The notes: generated by a model from the sequence alone, not told the origin. DNA of 64,000 nucleotides from G965220825 sp965220825 (GCA_965220825.1 OZ244839.1:2108001-2172000), one strand, 5' to 3'; counted from the first letter of the stretch, positions 49,590 to 61,383 are shown. Numbers and translations: made by a program.

Positions 49590-50993
49590 TCAGAGCGGGG
49601 GGCGTCTGTCAGCCCAGGGGCGGGCCTCTTCGAACGCGCGGGCGGCCTGCAGGACGGTGAGGTCGGCGAAGCGGCGGCCGACGATCTGCATGCCGACGGG
49701 GAGGCCCTCCGCGGTGAAGCCGCAAGGCACGGACGCCGCGGGGTTGCCGCTGAAGTTGAAGGGGTAGGAGAACTCCGCCCACTGGATCCAGTCCCACGGA
49801 TGCTCCGGCCAGTGCGCGGGCTGGAGCCGCTCCGCGGGAAAGGCGGGGACGGAGACGGCGGGCGTCAGCAGAAGGTCCCACTCCTCGAAAAAGCGCTGCA
49901 CCGCCTCCACATAGGCGAGCTTGCGGGCGCGCGTCTCCAGATAGGCGGCGCCCGTCACGCCGTCCGCCGCCCGGATGCAGGCGACCAGCCCCGGGTCCAT
50001 CTCCGCCTCGAAGTCCGCGAGGAAGGGACGATAGGCGTGGAGATGGATCGGCCACAGCAGGCGGATGATCTCCGGCCCGTCCGGCCCGAAGGAAGGAACC
50101 GCCGCCTCCACCGCGCCGCCCAGCCCTTCGAAGGCCTCCACGGCGCCCCGCACCAGCGCCGCCACCTCCGGATCCACCCGGGCATGGCCCAGATCCGCGC
50201 TGAAGGCCACCTTGAGGCCCCGCACCCCCTCGTCGAGCCGGGCCGGGTAGTCCGCGGGCGGCGCCTCCAGAGAGGTGTGGTCCCACGGGTGGGGGCCCGC
50301 CATGGCATGCAGCATGAGAGCCGCGTCCCCCACGGTGCGGGTCATGGGCCCCACATGGGAGACCTGGTCGTTGTTGGGTACGGGCCAGTTGGGCACCCGC
50401 CCATAGGTGGGCTTCAGGCCGAAGACGCCGCTGAAGTGCGAAGGCATGCGGATGGAACCCGCACCGTCCGAGCCCTGGTGCAGCGGCCCGTAGCCGGCAG
50501 CGGCGGCCGCGCCCGCACCCGCCGAGGAGGCGCCCGCATTGTATCCCGCCTTCCACGGGTTGGAGGTGATGCCGCTGAGCGGGCTGCGGCTCACGCCGGA
50601 CCAGCCGAACTCGGAGGTGGTGGTCTTGCCGAGCAGAACGGCGCCCGCGGCCTCGAGCCGGCTCGCGACCGGCGCGTCCACCGCCGGCACATGGCCCTTC
50701 AGCGCGAACGAACCCCGCTCGGTGGGTATTCCGGCGGTCTCCGTGAGGTCCTTGAGCGTTACAGGGAGGCCGTGTAGCGCACCGAGGCTCTCGCCCCGCA
50801 TCAACGCCTCCTCGGCATGGCGGGCGGCGGTTCGTGCGCGCTCCGCGGTGAGAGTCGCGAAGGCGTTGATCCCGGGCTCGCAGGCCTCGATCCGCGCCAG
50901 CACCGCATCGGTGAGCTCCACCGGGGAAAGCGCCTTGCTGCGGATGAGGCGGGCAAGTTCGGTGGCGGGCGTATAGCAGAGTTCCTCGGTCAC
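49590..50993 (-). CDS. Amidase (amidase-signature family)
   Basis: 467 residues from GTG 50993. Ser-cisSer-Lys amidase: LPVTLKDLTETAGIPTERGSFAL (Lys), NAGASSAGAGAAAAAGYGPLHQGSDGAGSIRMPS (the usual GGSSGGS is GASSAGA here), GVFGLKPTYGRVPNWP. The C-terminal half is ordinary (FSYPFNFSGNPAASVPCGFTAEGLPVGMQIVG). It is a second, distinct paralogue of the amidase at 45.2 kb. It is divergent from hisE. Substrate unknown; the group includes aryl, indoleacetamide and other amidases. Confidence 0.88.
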   Translation of the reverse strand: MTEELCYTPATELARLIRSKALSPVELTDAVLARIEACEPGINAFATLTAERARTAARHAEEALMRGESLGALHGLPVTLKDLTETAGIPTERGSFALKGHVPAVDAPVASRLEAAGAVLLGKTTTSEFGWSGVSRSPLSGITSNPWKAGYNAGASSAGAGAAAAAGYGPLHQGSDGAGSIRMPSHFSGVFGLKPTYGRVPNWPVPNNDQVSHVGPMTRTVGDAALMLHAMAGPHPWDHTSLEAPPADYPARLDEGVRGLKVAFSADLGHARVDPEVAALVRGAVEAFEGLGGAVEAAVPSFGPDGPEIIRLLWPIHLHAYRPFLADFEAEMDPGLVACIRAADGVTGAAYLETRARKLAYVEAVQRFFEEWDLLLTPAVSVPAFPAERLQPAHWPEHPWDWIQWAEFSYPFNFSGNPAASVPCGFTAEGLPVGMQIVGRRFADLTVLQAARAFEEARPWADRRPPL

Positions 50994-51141
50994 GGGCGTG
51001 CCTCGCTGTTTTCGTGGGCCGCACCGATGATGCCGGGCGCGGCCTCCCTTGTCACCACGGCGCAAGGCCGGCACCCGCGGTGACGGGAGGGGGCGAATCC
51101 GCTACAACGCCCGCGCGGGGGCGAAAGAGCGGAAGGGCGCC

Positions 51142-51492
51142 ATGGGCGAGGCGGGAGACGGCGGCATCTTCGCGGAGCTGTTCGAGGCGATCGAGCAGCG
51201 CAGACAAGGCGATCCGGAAACTTCCTATGTCGCGCGCACCCTCGCGCGCGGCACGGGCCATGTCGCGAAGAAGGTGGGCGAGGAGGGCGTGGAGGCGGCG
51301 CTCGCCGGCGCGCTGAAGGACCGCGACGCCCTGATCTTCGAAAGCGCGGACCTTCTGTTCCACCTCTGCCTGCTGTGGTCGGCGGCGGGCGTCCGGCCCG
51401 AGGAGGTGTTCGCGGAACTCGCATCACGCCGGGGCCGCTCCGGCCTCGCGCGGCACGACAAGCACGACGAGACGGCGGGAGACGGCCCGTGA
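51142..51492 (+). CDS. hisE: Phosphoribosyl-ATP diphosphatase
   Basis: 116 residues. Second step of histidine synthesis: removes pyrophosphate from PR-ATP. Seen: IFAELFEAIEQRRQGDPETSYVARTLARGTGHVAKKVGEEGVEAALA, the all-alpha MazG-like metal-binding motif EExxE, and LIFESADLLFHLCLLW. ATG 51142 is used; the reading upstream is not coding. Its stop overlaps the start of the HIT gene (GTGA). Other his genes are not in the window. Confidence 0.93.
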   Translation: MGEAGDGGIFAELFEAIEQRRQGDPETSYVARTLARGTGHVAKKVGEEGVEAALAGALKDRDALIFESADLLFHLCLLWSAAGVRPEEVFAELASRRGRSGLARHDKHDETAGDGP

Positions 51493-51851
51493 GCTACGAT
51501 GCGAACAACATCTTCGCCCGGATTCTCCGCGGCGAGATCCCCAACGACACGGTCTATGAAGACGACGCGGTGCTCGCGTTCCGCGACATCGCGCCCCAGG
51601 CACCGGTCCATGTGCTGGTCATCCCCAAGGGGCCCTACCGCTCCCTCGACGACTTCACGCGCGAGGCTGCGCCCGAGGAGGTGGGGCGCTTCTTCAAGAC
51701 CGTGGGAGAAATCGCCCACATGCTCGGGCTCGCCGAGGAGGGTTTCCGCACCATCGCCAACACCGGTGCGAATGGCGGCCAGGAGGTCCCCCACTTCCAT
51801 GTCCATCTCTGCGGCGGACGGCGCCTCGGGCGCATGATCCCCAAGGACTGA
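51489..51851 (+). CDS. HIT family nucleotide-binding protein (HinT-like)
   Basis: 120 residues from GTG 51489. HIT domain with IFARILRGEIPNDTVYEDD, LVIPKGPYRSLDDF, TGANGGQEVPHFHVHLCGGRRLG (His triad HFHVHL). Hydrolyses adenosine phosphoramidates and similar. The start overlaps the hisE stop by four bases, and hisE-hinT pairing is widespread in alphaproteobacteria. Confidence 0.93.
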   Translation: MSYDANNIFARILRGEIPNDTVYEDDAVLAFRDIAPQAPVHVLVIPKGPYRSLDDFTREAAPEEVGRFFKTVGEIAHMLGLAEEGFRTIANTGANGGQEVPHFHVHLCGGRRLGRMIPKD

Positions 51852-51866
51852 ACCCGCCGGCGGCGC

Positions 51867-53387
51867 TCAGACGTTGAGCAGGATGCGCCGGTGAGAGAGC
51901 GCCTCGGCGATATGGAGGCGGCGCACCGCCTCGTCGCCCGCGAGGTCGGCCAGCGTGCGCGCCACCCGGAGCACCCGATGATAGCCCCGGGCGGAAAGCC
52001 CGAGCCGCTCCGTCGCCTCGGCGAGCAGCGTACGGCCCGCTTCGTCCGGCGCCGCGATACGCTCCAGCAGCGCGCCCTCGGCCTCCGCGTTGGTGCGGAT
52101 GTCCGCGTTCGCACCGAGGCTTTCGAAGCGCTCCCGCTGCACGCTGCGTGCCGCCGCCACCCGGGCCGAAACCGCGGCCGAGCCTTCCGCTGGGGGCGGC
52201 AGGGTGAGGTCGGCGGCGGACAGTTCCGGCACCTCCACGTGCAGGTCGATACGGTCGTAGAGCGGGCCCGAGATGCGCATCTGGTAGTCCCGCGCACACC
52301 GCGGCGCCCGCGAGCAAGCCCGCGCCGGGTCCGAGAGATAGCCGCAGCGGCAGGGGTTCATGGCGGCCGCCAGCTGAAAGCGGGCCGGATAGCGGACATG
52401 GGCGTTGGCGCGGGCCACCATCACGGTGCCCGTCTCCATGGGCTGCCGCAAGGCGTCCAGCACCCCGCGGGGGAACTCCGGCAGCTCGTCGAGAAACAGC
52501 ACGCCGAGATGGGCGAGGGAGATCTCTCCCGGCCGGGCGCGGGGGCCGCCCCCCACCATGGCCGCCATGGAGGCGGAATGGTGCGGATCGCGAAAGGGCC
52601 GCCGCCGGGTGAGCCCGTTTTCGTCGAGATGTCCCGCGACCGAGGCGACCATGCTGACGGAGAGCGCTTCCTCCGGCTCCAACGGCGGCAGGATTCCCGG
52701 CAGGCGGGCCGCCAGCATGGACTTCCCCGAGCCCGGGGGGCCGATCATCAGCAGGTTGTGGGCACCGGCGGCGGCGACCTCGAGCGCGCGTTTCGCCGTC
52801 TCCTGCCCCTTCACATCGGCGAGATCCGGATAGCGGGGCCCCTCGCCGAGAGCGGCACGGGCCGGCGGCGACTGGAGCTGGGTTCCCCTGAAATGGTTGA
52901 GAAGCGCCAGCAGGTCCGGCGGCGCCAGCACCTCGCCGCCGCCCGCCCACACGGCCTCCGCCCCGTTCGCCGCGGGGCAGATCAGGCCGAGCCCCCTGGC
53001 GTTGGCCCCGATGGCCGCCGGCAGAACGCCCGCCACCGGAATCAGCGTGCCGTCGAGCCCGAGCTCGCCGAGGGCCGCATAGTTCGCGAGCGCATCCGCC
53101 GGCGCGACCTCCATGGCGGAGAGCACACCGAGGGCAATGGGGAGGTCGAAATGGCTGCCCTCCTTCACCATATCGGCCGGCGCGAGGTTCACTGTGATGC
53201 GCTTCGGCGGGAGGGAGAGCCCGAGGGTCGCCAGTGCGCCGCGCACCCGCTCCCGGCTTTCGCCCACCGCCTTGTCCGGCAGGCCGACGACGGCGAATGC
53301 CGGCAAGCCTGCGCTGATCTTCACTTGTACGTCGACAGGCTGGGATTCAACGCCCTGGAAGGCGACCGTCGCGATGTGGGAAACCAT
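51867..53387 (-). CDS. YifB/ComM-type Mg-chelatase-like ATPase
   Basis: 506 residues. Domain order: N-terminal ComM/LonC-like domain (residues 1-170, HIATVAFQGVESQPVDVQVKI, GLPAFAVVGLPDKAVGESRERV), AAA+ core with Walker A GPPGSGKSMLAARLPG, Walker B GVLFLDELPEFPRGVLDALRQP and a C-terminal MgsB domain (YHRVLRVARTLADLAGDEAV). A Cys-rich loop (CRCGYLSD...CSRAPRC) is normal for the family. ComM acts as a branch-migration helicase in transformation. ATG 53387 is the family start. Confidence 0.93.
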   Translation of the reverse strand: MVSHIATVAFQGVESQPVDVQVKISAGLPAFAVVGLPDKAVGESRERVRGALATLGLSLPPKRITVNLAPADMVKEGSHFDLPIALGVLSAMEVAPADALANYAALGELGLDGTLIPVAGVLPAAIGANARGLGLICPAANGAEAVWAGGGEVLAPPDLLALLNHFRGTQLQSPPARAALGEGPRYPDLADVKGQETAKRALEVAAAGAHNLLMIGPPGSGKSMLAARLPGILPPLEPEEALSVSMVASVAGHLDENGLTRRRPFRDPHHSASMAAMVGGGPRARPGEISLAHLGVLFLDELPEFPRGVLDALRQPMETGTVMVARANAHVRYPARFQLAAAMNPCRCGYLSDPARACSRAPRCARDYQMRISGPLYDRIDLHVEVPELSAADLTLPPPAEGSAAVSARVAAARSVQRERFESLGANADIRTNAEAEGALLERIAAPDEAGRTLLAEATERLGLSARGYHRVLRVARTLADLAGDEAVRRLHIAEALSHRRILLNV

Positions 53388-53484
53388 GAAAACCCCGAAA
53401 CCGTTGCGGATACTGACTGCGTTGCGTCTTCCCGCCCCCCGGTCTGCGCCCGCCGAAAGGCGCGGTCGCGACGGGGCGGCCTTC

Positions 53485-53910
53485 CTAAAGCAGGTCCCGC
53501 AGGACGGGAAGCAGGGGCGCATCCGCCGGCGGCATGGGGAAGTCGCCCAGCCTCGCGGGCTTCACCCAGCGGAGCGTCTGGCCCTCGCGGGGGGTGGCGA
53601 TCCCCTCCCAGACCCGGCAGACATAGAGCGGCATGAGCAGGTGGAACGTCTCGTAGCCATGGGACGCGAAGGCGAGGGGCGCGAGGCAATGCCGCTCCAC
53701 GTCGATCCCGACCTCTTCGCGCAGCTCCCGGATCAGCGCGCCTTCCGGCGTCTCGCCCGCGCGCATCTTGCCGCCCGGGAACTCCCAGAGCCCGGCCATG
53801 GGCTTGCCCTCGGGGCGTTGGGCAAGCAGAACCCTGCCGTCCACGTCCACCAGCGCCGCGGCCACGACGAGAACCACGGGATGCGGGCGTTCAGGAGCGG
53901 TAGTCCGCAT
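53485..53910 (-). CDS. mutT: Nudix hydrolase, MutT-type (8-oxo-dGTP diphosphatase)
   Basis: 141 residues. Nudix box GGKMRAGETPEGALIRELREEVGID at residues 46-70 is complete. Preceding VVLVVAAALVDVDGRVLLAQRPEGK and AGLWEFPGGK match MutT. Removes 8-oxo-dGTP and so avoids mutation. ATG 53910 overlaps the argJ stop by 20 bases, and the argJ-mutT order is common in alphaproteobacteria. Confidence 0.92.
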   Translation of the reverse strand: MRTTAPERPHPVVLVVAAALVDVDGRVLLAQRPEGKPMAGLWEFPGGKMRAGETPEGALIRELREEVGIDVERHCLAPLAFASHGYETFHLLMPLYVCRVWEGIATPREGQTLRWVKPARLGDFPMPPADAPLLPVLRDLL

Positions 53911-55120
53911 TGATGTCGATATAGCCGTGGGTGAGATCGCAGGTCCAGACGGTCGCGCGCGCAGGGCCGGTGCCGACCGAGACGGCGATCTCCACGCTGC
54001 TCCCCCGCATATGCCGCGCTGCCGCCGCCTCGTCATAGGCCGGGTCGGGCGCGCCGCCCAGTGCCGCGCGCTGTCCGCCGATCCAGATGGCGAGTTCGCT
54101 CTGATCCAGCGCCAGACCGGCCTTGCCGACCGCCGCCACGATCCGTCCCCAGTTGGGATCCGCGCCCGCGACGGCCGTCTTGACCAGCGGCGAGTTCGCG
54201 ACCGCGAGGCCCAGGCGCCGCGCCGCGGCCTCCGACGCCGCGCCCCGCACCTCGATGGCGACGAGCTTTTGCGCGCCCTCTCCGTCCCGCACGATCTGCC
54301 GGGCGAGATCGGCCATGACCTCCTCCAGCGCGGCGCGGAAGGGGCCGAGCCGAGGATCGGCGGCGCGCGCGATTCCGGCGGTGCGCGCGCGCCCGGTGGC
54401 GAACAGCAGGCAGGTGTCGCTGGTGGAAGTATCGCCGTCCACCGTGATCGCATTGAAGGAGCGCGCATTCGCCCGCCGGAGCGCGGTACGGAGCACGGCG
54501 GCAGGCAGCGCGGCGTCGGTGAAGATGAAGGCCAGCATGGTCGCCATGTCCGGCGCGATCATGCCCGAGCCCTTGGCGATACCGACGATCGAAACGGGAA
54601 CCCCGCCGATGGAAGCCCGCCGCACCGCGCCCTTGGGGAAGGTGTCGGTGGTCATGATGGCGGCCGCGGCCTCCGCCCACGCGCCTTCGGCGAGGCGGCC
54701 GCCGAGCGCCGGCAGGGCGGCTCTCAGGCGGTCGTCCGCCAGGCGCTCGCCGATCACGCCCGTGGACGCGACATGGACCTCCTCGGCCCGGCAACCCACC
54801 AGCCGGGCGGCGGCTTCCGCCGTTCGCCGCACCGCATCATGGCCTTCCGGGCCGGTGGCCGCATTGGCGTTCCCGGCATTCACGACCAGCGCCCGCGCCG
54901 TGCCCGAGGCAAGACGCGCGCGACACCAATGAACCGGCGCAGCGGCCGTCCGCGAGCGGGTCAGCACGCCGGCGACCGCGGTGCCCGGCGGCAGAACCGC
55001 CAGCATCAGGTCGGGCCGGCCGCGGTAGCGGATATTCGCCTCCGCCGCACCGAGACGAACCCCGGAGAGGGACGGCAGGTCGGGGAAGCGCGCGGGCGCA
55101 AGCGGCGATGGTACGGTCAT
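53891..55120 (-). CDS. argJ: Bifunctional ornithine acetyltransferase / N-acetylglutamate synthase
   Basis: 409 residues. Recycles the acetyl group in arginine synthesis. The self-cleavage site is KGSGMIAPDMATMLAFIFTD, where the chain is cut before the Thr that becomes the nucleophile of the beta subunit. Other motifs: IMTTDTFPKGA, NAITVDGDTSTSDTCLL, ANSPLVKTAVAGADPNWGRI and WTCDLTHGYIDINADYRS. ATG 55120 is chosen because the sequence upstream is non-coding and near the divergent secA promoter region. Length normal. Confidence 0.95.
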   Translation of the reverse strand: MTVPSPLAPARFPDLPSLSGVRLGAAEANIRYRGRPDLMLAVLPPGTAVAGVLTRSRTAAAPVHWCRARLASGTARALVVNAGNANAATGPEGHDAVRRTAEAAARLVGCRAEEVHVASTGVIGERLADDRLRAALPALGGRLAEGAWAEAAAAIMTTDTFPKGAVRRASIGGVPVSIVGIAKGSGMIAPDMATMLAFIFTDAALPAAVLRTALRRANARSFNAITVDGDTSTSDTCLLFATGRARTAGIARAADPRLGPFRAALEEVMADLARQIVRDGEGAQKLVAIEVRGAASEAAARRLGLAVANSPLVKTAVAGADPNWGRIVAAVGKAGLALDQSELAIWIGGQRAALGGAPDPAYDEAAAARHMRGSSVEIAVSVGTGPARATVWTCDLTHGYIDINADYRS

Positions 55121-55298
55121 GACGGCCTGGGATGTTCGTGCCGCCCAGCGGTTAACCATATCCGGCAGCGGAGAACAAGAAGGAAACTGCGCCTGCCCGA
55201 GGCCCCCGAGAGGGCGGGAGCCGCGTTGACAGTGCCGGGGGGCTCGCTTATCTCTCGACCGACACCCCGACGACCGTCGCGAGCGCCGGTAACGCGCC

Positions 55299-58079
<2,781 letters not shown>

Positions 58080-58095
58080 GGCGCGCAATTGCCGC

Positions 58096-59343
58096 TCAGC
58101 GGTCCAGCGCCACCACCAGGAATTTGAGATAGGCGGATTCAGGGAGCGCGGGGTGGACCGGGTGGTCGGCGCCCGCGCCCGCGGTCCGCACCATGCGGGC
58201 GGTCCGGCCCAGATCGCCGAGTCCCTTCGCGACCGCCTCGAGAAAGGAGCCGAGCGCCACCTGGTGCGCGCAGCAGGCAAGCGCCAGAAAGCCCTCCGGC
58301 GCCACGAGACCGCCCGCGAGGCGGGCGAGCTTGCGGTGCGCCCGCAAGGCGCGCGTAAGCTCCTTGCGGCTGGTCGCGAAGGCCGGCGGATCGGCGATCA
58401 CGAGATCGTAGCGCGCGTCTTCCTCCGCCATGGCCGGCAGCCACCGGAATATGTCCGCGCGTTCGAAGCGGATGCGGTCTGCGACGCCCGCGGCCTGCGC
58501 ACTTCGTGCCGCGAGATCGAGCGCGGGCCGGGCGCTGTCGATACCGAGCACCGCCTGCGCGCCCGCCGCCGCGGCACGGAGCGCGAAGGCGCCGCTATGG
58601 CAGTAGAGGTCGAGCACCCGGCGCCCAGGCCTCAGTGCGGCGATGAAATCCCGGTTGTCCCGCTGGTCGAAATACCACCCCGTCTTTTGCCCGGCCACGG
58701 GGTCCGCAAGCATGGGAACGCCGGCCTCCTCCAACGGGACCGGGCTTTCGACGGCGCCTTCCACGATGGCCTCTTCCCGTGCGAGCCCCTCCGATGCCCG
58801 CGCGCGGCCGTCTCGGCGAAGCACGACCCCGGCGGGGCGGAGCGTCTTTGCGAGCGCCGCAAGGAGCGCCGGTGCCATGCGCTCCATGCCGGCGCCGTTG
58901 AGCTGGACGCTGACGATACCGCCATAGCGATCCGCGGCGAGGCCGGGCAGGCCGTCCGCATCCCCGTGGGCCAGACGGTAATAGGGGGCGTCGTAGAGGC
59001 GTTCGCGGAGCCCGAGCGCGGCTTCGAGCCTTTGCGCGAGGAAGCCCTCGTCGATCCTCTGTCCCGGATCGCGCGCGAGCAGCCTTGCCGCGATCAGGGC
59101 GTGGGGATTGAAGAAGGCGACGCCGAGCCGCTCGCCGCCCGCGTCCACCAGATCGACGCAGCGCCCCGGCGCCAGCCCGCGGGTGGCATCGTCCATCTCG
59201 ATCTCGTTGGAGTAGACCCAGGGGTGCCCGCGCCGGAGCCGCTTGCTGCGGCCGGCGCGGAGCCGAACTGCGGGGCGCTTGCCGGGCCCTTCGTCTCCCT
59301 CCGGCGCGGCTTCGATGCCGCCCGTCCCGTCCGCCTCGTTCAA
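58096..59343 (-). CDS. RlmI-like PUA-domain rRNA methyltransferase
   Basis: 415 residues. N-terminal PUA domain (SKRLRRGHPWVYSNEIEMD), then the insert and the SAM fold: RVLDLYCHSGAFALRAAAAG (motif I), DLVIADPPAFATS and FLALACCAHQVALGSFLEAVAKG. Family members methylate 23S rRNA cytosines (RlmI makes m5C1962). The 24-residue basic N-terminal extension is unusual but unassigned. Convergent with secA, 16 bases apart; it runs into the IS481 remnant region on its upstream side. Confidence 0.88.
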   Translation of the reverse strand: MNEADGTGGIEAAPEGDEGPGKRPAVRLRAGRSKRLRRGHPWVYSNEIEMDDATRGLAPGRCVDLVDAGGERLGVAFFNPHALIAARLLARDPGQRIDEGFLAQRLEAALGLRERLYDAPYYRLAHGDADGLPGLAADRYGGIVSVQLNGAGMERMAPALLAALAKTLRPAGVVLRRDGRARASEGLAREEAIVEGAVESPVPLEEAGVPMLADPVAGQKTGWYFDQRDNRDFIAALRPGRRVLDLYCHSGAFALRAAAAGAQAVLGIDSARPALDLAARSAQAAGVADRIRFERADIFRWLPAMAEEDARYDLVIADPPAFATSRKELTRALRAHRKLARLAGGLVAPEGFLALACCAHQVALGSFLEAVAKGLGDLGRTARMVRTAGAGADHPVHPALPESAYLKFLVVALDR

Positions 59344-59417
59344 GAGATTCCGCCCCCGCCCCCGGCCGTAAAGATCGCGCGCGACCCTAATCCGCCGCCG
59401 CCGCTCCCCACAAGGTG

Positions 59418-59585
59418 ATGTTCTCGTTCAGGACGTTTGAGACGCTGGAGTTTCTTCGGCCGGCGTTTGTCCGCCAGGGCCTGGTCGGGTCTGATGGTAT
59501 TGAACGCGGCGCCGCCGTCGATCTGGATGGCCTTGACGGGGAAGGGCATGTCGGCCTGGAGCTTGTCGAGGCGTGAGCAGGAACC
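59418..59585 (-). pseudogene. IS481-like transposase remnant with internal deletion
   Basis: The minus strand reads LDKLQADMPFPVKAIQIDGG and, in the same frame, NTIRPDQALADKRRPKKLQRLKRPE. In IS481/integrase-core transposases the first motif lies at the catalytic Asp region and the second at the C-terminus (YNTIRPHQALGG...); the intervening sequence with further catalytic residues is gone. It ends at CGTCCTGAACGAG (59425-59441 read backwards). The remainder of 59344-59983 contains the palindromic repeat and the promoter region of the AbiEi-like gene, and nothing else coding. Confidence 0.65.
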
Positions 59586-59654
59586 GTGGCTCCGGTGGGG
59601 CCGTGCAAGTCCGGCGAACCGGCGTTATGGGCGGTCGCGCGTCGCCCCTTTTTT

Positions 59655-59730
59655 GGTGCGCGGGTCTCCAGGCCCGCATTTTTCTTCTCCTCGAAAAACA
59701 AAAACATGCGGGCCTCAAGACCCGCGCACC
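59655..59730. repeat. Palindromic intergenic repeat, copy 4
   Basis: A 76-base hairpin with 24-base inverted arms (two mismatches), left GGTGCGCGGGTCTCCAGGCC..., right ending AAGACCCGCGCACC, and an A/T-rich loop. The preceding 58 bases (59597-59654) match 15193-15250. It is beside the IS481-like remnant, like copy 2. Confidence 0.85.
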
Positions 59731-59983
59731 AAACCGATCATGGGGTTTCCTTGCGGTTGATGTGTCCACCAACCGCTTCGGAGACCTCCAACTCCGTTTT
59801 GACAGCCGCGTCTCATACCTGTCTGAACTTGCGCAGGCAGACATACCGGCGCGCCGCTTGCGGTTTTTCCTTGGTCGGGCGCGGGGGCGCTCGTTTTATC
59901 CGACTTCTTTTTTCGTTTCGGCGACATTGTATCGCGATAGTCCGGCCTCTATATTTCTGACAAATCGAGTTGGAGACACGGAA

Positions 59984-60580
59984 ATGCGCGGCCTTCCCAA
60001 ACGCATCATGGAGCATGCCGAGGCCCTTCCGGAGGCGACGCCGCTATGCCCGGCCGCCCTGCTGCACCTCGGCAAGCGCGCCGCGGTCGACCAGGCGCTG
60101 TCGCGCCTCGCGCGCGCGGGCCATCTTATGCGCATCTGCCAGGGCGTCTATATGCGTCCGATCGAGACCCGGTTCGGACAGTGTGCACCACGCACCGACA
60201 AGGCGATCAAAGCCCTGTCGGCGCTCTGGGGCGAGACCATCGTGCCGTGCGGCGGAGCGGCGGCCAATTGCCTACGCCTGACCACCCAGAATCCGGTGCG
60301 TGCGGTCTATCTCACCTCCGGCCCCAGCCGAAAGCTGCACTTCGGCTCATCCGTCGTGGAGTTGCGTCATGCACCCCGCTGGCAACTAGCGGCACCGCAC
60401 CGAAAAGCGGGCCAAGTCATCCGCGCCCTCGCATGGCTCGGTCCCGCAGAGGTCGAGGAGAGCCTGGACGCGGTGCTGCCGACTCTCGCCAAGGCGGATC
60501 GCGACGAGCTTGCGGCCGCCCGGGCCATCATGCCCATCTGGATGGCCGAACCGCTGAGCGCACGTCTTTCATATGATTGA
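59984..60580 (+). CDS. AbiEi-like (DUF6088) antitoxin
   Basis: 198 residues from ATG 59984. Winged-helix N-terminus (LPKRIMEHAEALPEATPLCPAALLHLGKRAAVDQALSRLARAGHLMRICQGVYMRP), then AIKALSALWGETIVPCGGAAANCLRLTTQNPVRAVYLTSGPSRKLHFG and a C-terminal helix. This is the DUF6088/AbiEi type, the antitoxin of nucleotidyltransferase toxins (AbiEii). The downstream toxin is a fragment. Two further in-frame upstream starts are possible but the sequence there is IS debris. Confidence 0.8.
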   Translation: MRGLPKRIMEHAEALPEATPLCPAALLHLGKRAAVDQALSRLARAGHLMRICQGVYMRPIETRFGQCAPRTDKAIKALSALWGETIVPCGGAAANCLRLTTQNPVRAVYLTSGPSRKLHFGSSVVELRHAPRWQLAAPHRKAGQVIRALAWLGPAEVEESLDAVLPTLAKADRDELAAARAIMPIWMAEPLSARLSYD

Positions 60581-60760
60581 GACGCGGTTCCAGAGCCTCT
60601 GGGCCGACGACTACGCGAGAACGCTCTCCGACGGCATGCTCCTCGAACGAGAGCGAGCCGTTCGATACGCTGATGGAGTGTTGCGCACAGATTGAGAGCC
60701 GGGCGAATACGCCGCATTCGGGGGCCGCTGACGGACCTGTTGGTCGATAGCCGTTCCGGC
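60573..60760 (+). pseudogene. AbiEii-type toxin remnant (C-terminal fragment with frameshift)
   Basis: The frame from ATG 60573, overlapping the antitoxin stop, reads MIETRFQSLWADDYARTLSDGMLLE; one base later in frame (60655) it reads EPFDTLMECCAQIESRAN. Together they resemble the end of AbiEii nucleotidyltransferases (ADYAxMRxMxFGEPPxFDxLLxxLxxLExRIN). The preceding nucleotidyltransferase domain, normally about 200 residues, is absent. The match rests on recollection of the family pattern, so confidence is moderate. Confidence 0.45.
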
Positions 60761-60779
60761 ACGTCAGAGTGCCTGACCC

Positions 60780-61100
60780 TCATCTCGCCATGCCGCGCCC
60801 GTCCATTTCGCGTTGGCCGATGTGGACCGTTACGCACAGACCATCGTTCAGGGCGGCGATCATTCTCATCAGCCGGTCGAGCGTGAAGCGGCCGAGGGCG
60901 GCGTTTCGGATGCGCGAGAAGTCCGCGGCGGCGAAGCCGGTCATGGCCGACGCCTTGCGCACGCTGAGCCCCCGCCCGTCGAGTTCGACGATGATCCGGG
61001 CCGCGAGGACGGCCTTGGCCTGCTTCAGATCGGCATCCTGGTCGCCAGGGTCGCGAAAGACATTGCCGCTTCCCTCCACCAGTTCGAATGCATCGCTCAT
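60780..61100 (-). CDS. XRE-family HTH antitoxin (HigA2-like)
   Basis: 106 residues. N-terminal helix (FRDPGDQDADLKQAKAVLAARIIVELDGRG) and HTH (LSVRKASAMTGFAAADFSRIRNAALGRFTLDRLMRMIAALN), ending with VTVHIG. This layout is that of antitoxins encoded downstream of RelE/HigB2 toxins. Its ATG overlaps the stop of a fragment resembling the end of such a toxin, so toxin-first order was present. It should bind DNA. Confidence 0.8.
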   Translation of the reverse strand: MSDAFELVEGSGNVFRDPGDQDADLKQAKAVLAARIIVELDGRGLSVRKASAMTGFAAADFSRIRNAALGRFTLDRLMRMIAALNDGLCVTVHIGQREMDGRGMAR

Positions 61101-61216
61101 GACAACAGCTCCCTTCTCAATCGCCCAAGACGCGCGCGGACGAGGTCGATCACGGTGACGTGGACGACATGCCCCATGTTGTCAAAATTGACTGCGGCCT
61201 TCAAACACCGCTCCGG
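61097..61216 (-). pseudogene. RelE/HigB2-type toxin remnant (C-terminal residues)
   Basis: Immediately before the XRE antitoxin, and overlapping its ATG in ATGA, the minus strand encodes FDNMGHVVHVTVIDLVRARLGRLRRELLS. The last part resembles the end of HigB2/Gp49-type toxins (xxDLIRxRLxxAxx). The body of the toxin is missing; the next 170 bases upstream give no toxin-like sequence. Exact borders are unclear. Confidence 0.4.
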
Positions 61217-61383
61217 ACCATCATCTCGCTCCCCCGCGTCTCGCGGGTTTCCCGGGCACGCTCCATCACGTTGGCATCGCCCGCTCCCGCAGCTTGTCCC
61301 CTGCTTGAGACACGTGATTCGCTTGCGGGGTGGAGGTGGCTCGGCTAGGGTTCCTATAGGTGGGGAGCCGAGGCCCCCGCCGC

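Noticed and set aside
59690..59990. A longer AbiEi-like start at 59573
   Set aside because: The added sequence runs through the palindromic repeat and IS debris; ATG 59984 begins the conserved domain.
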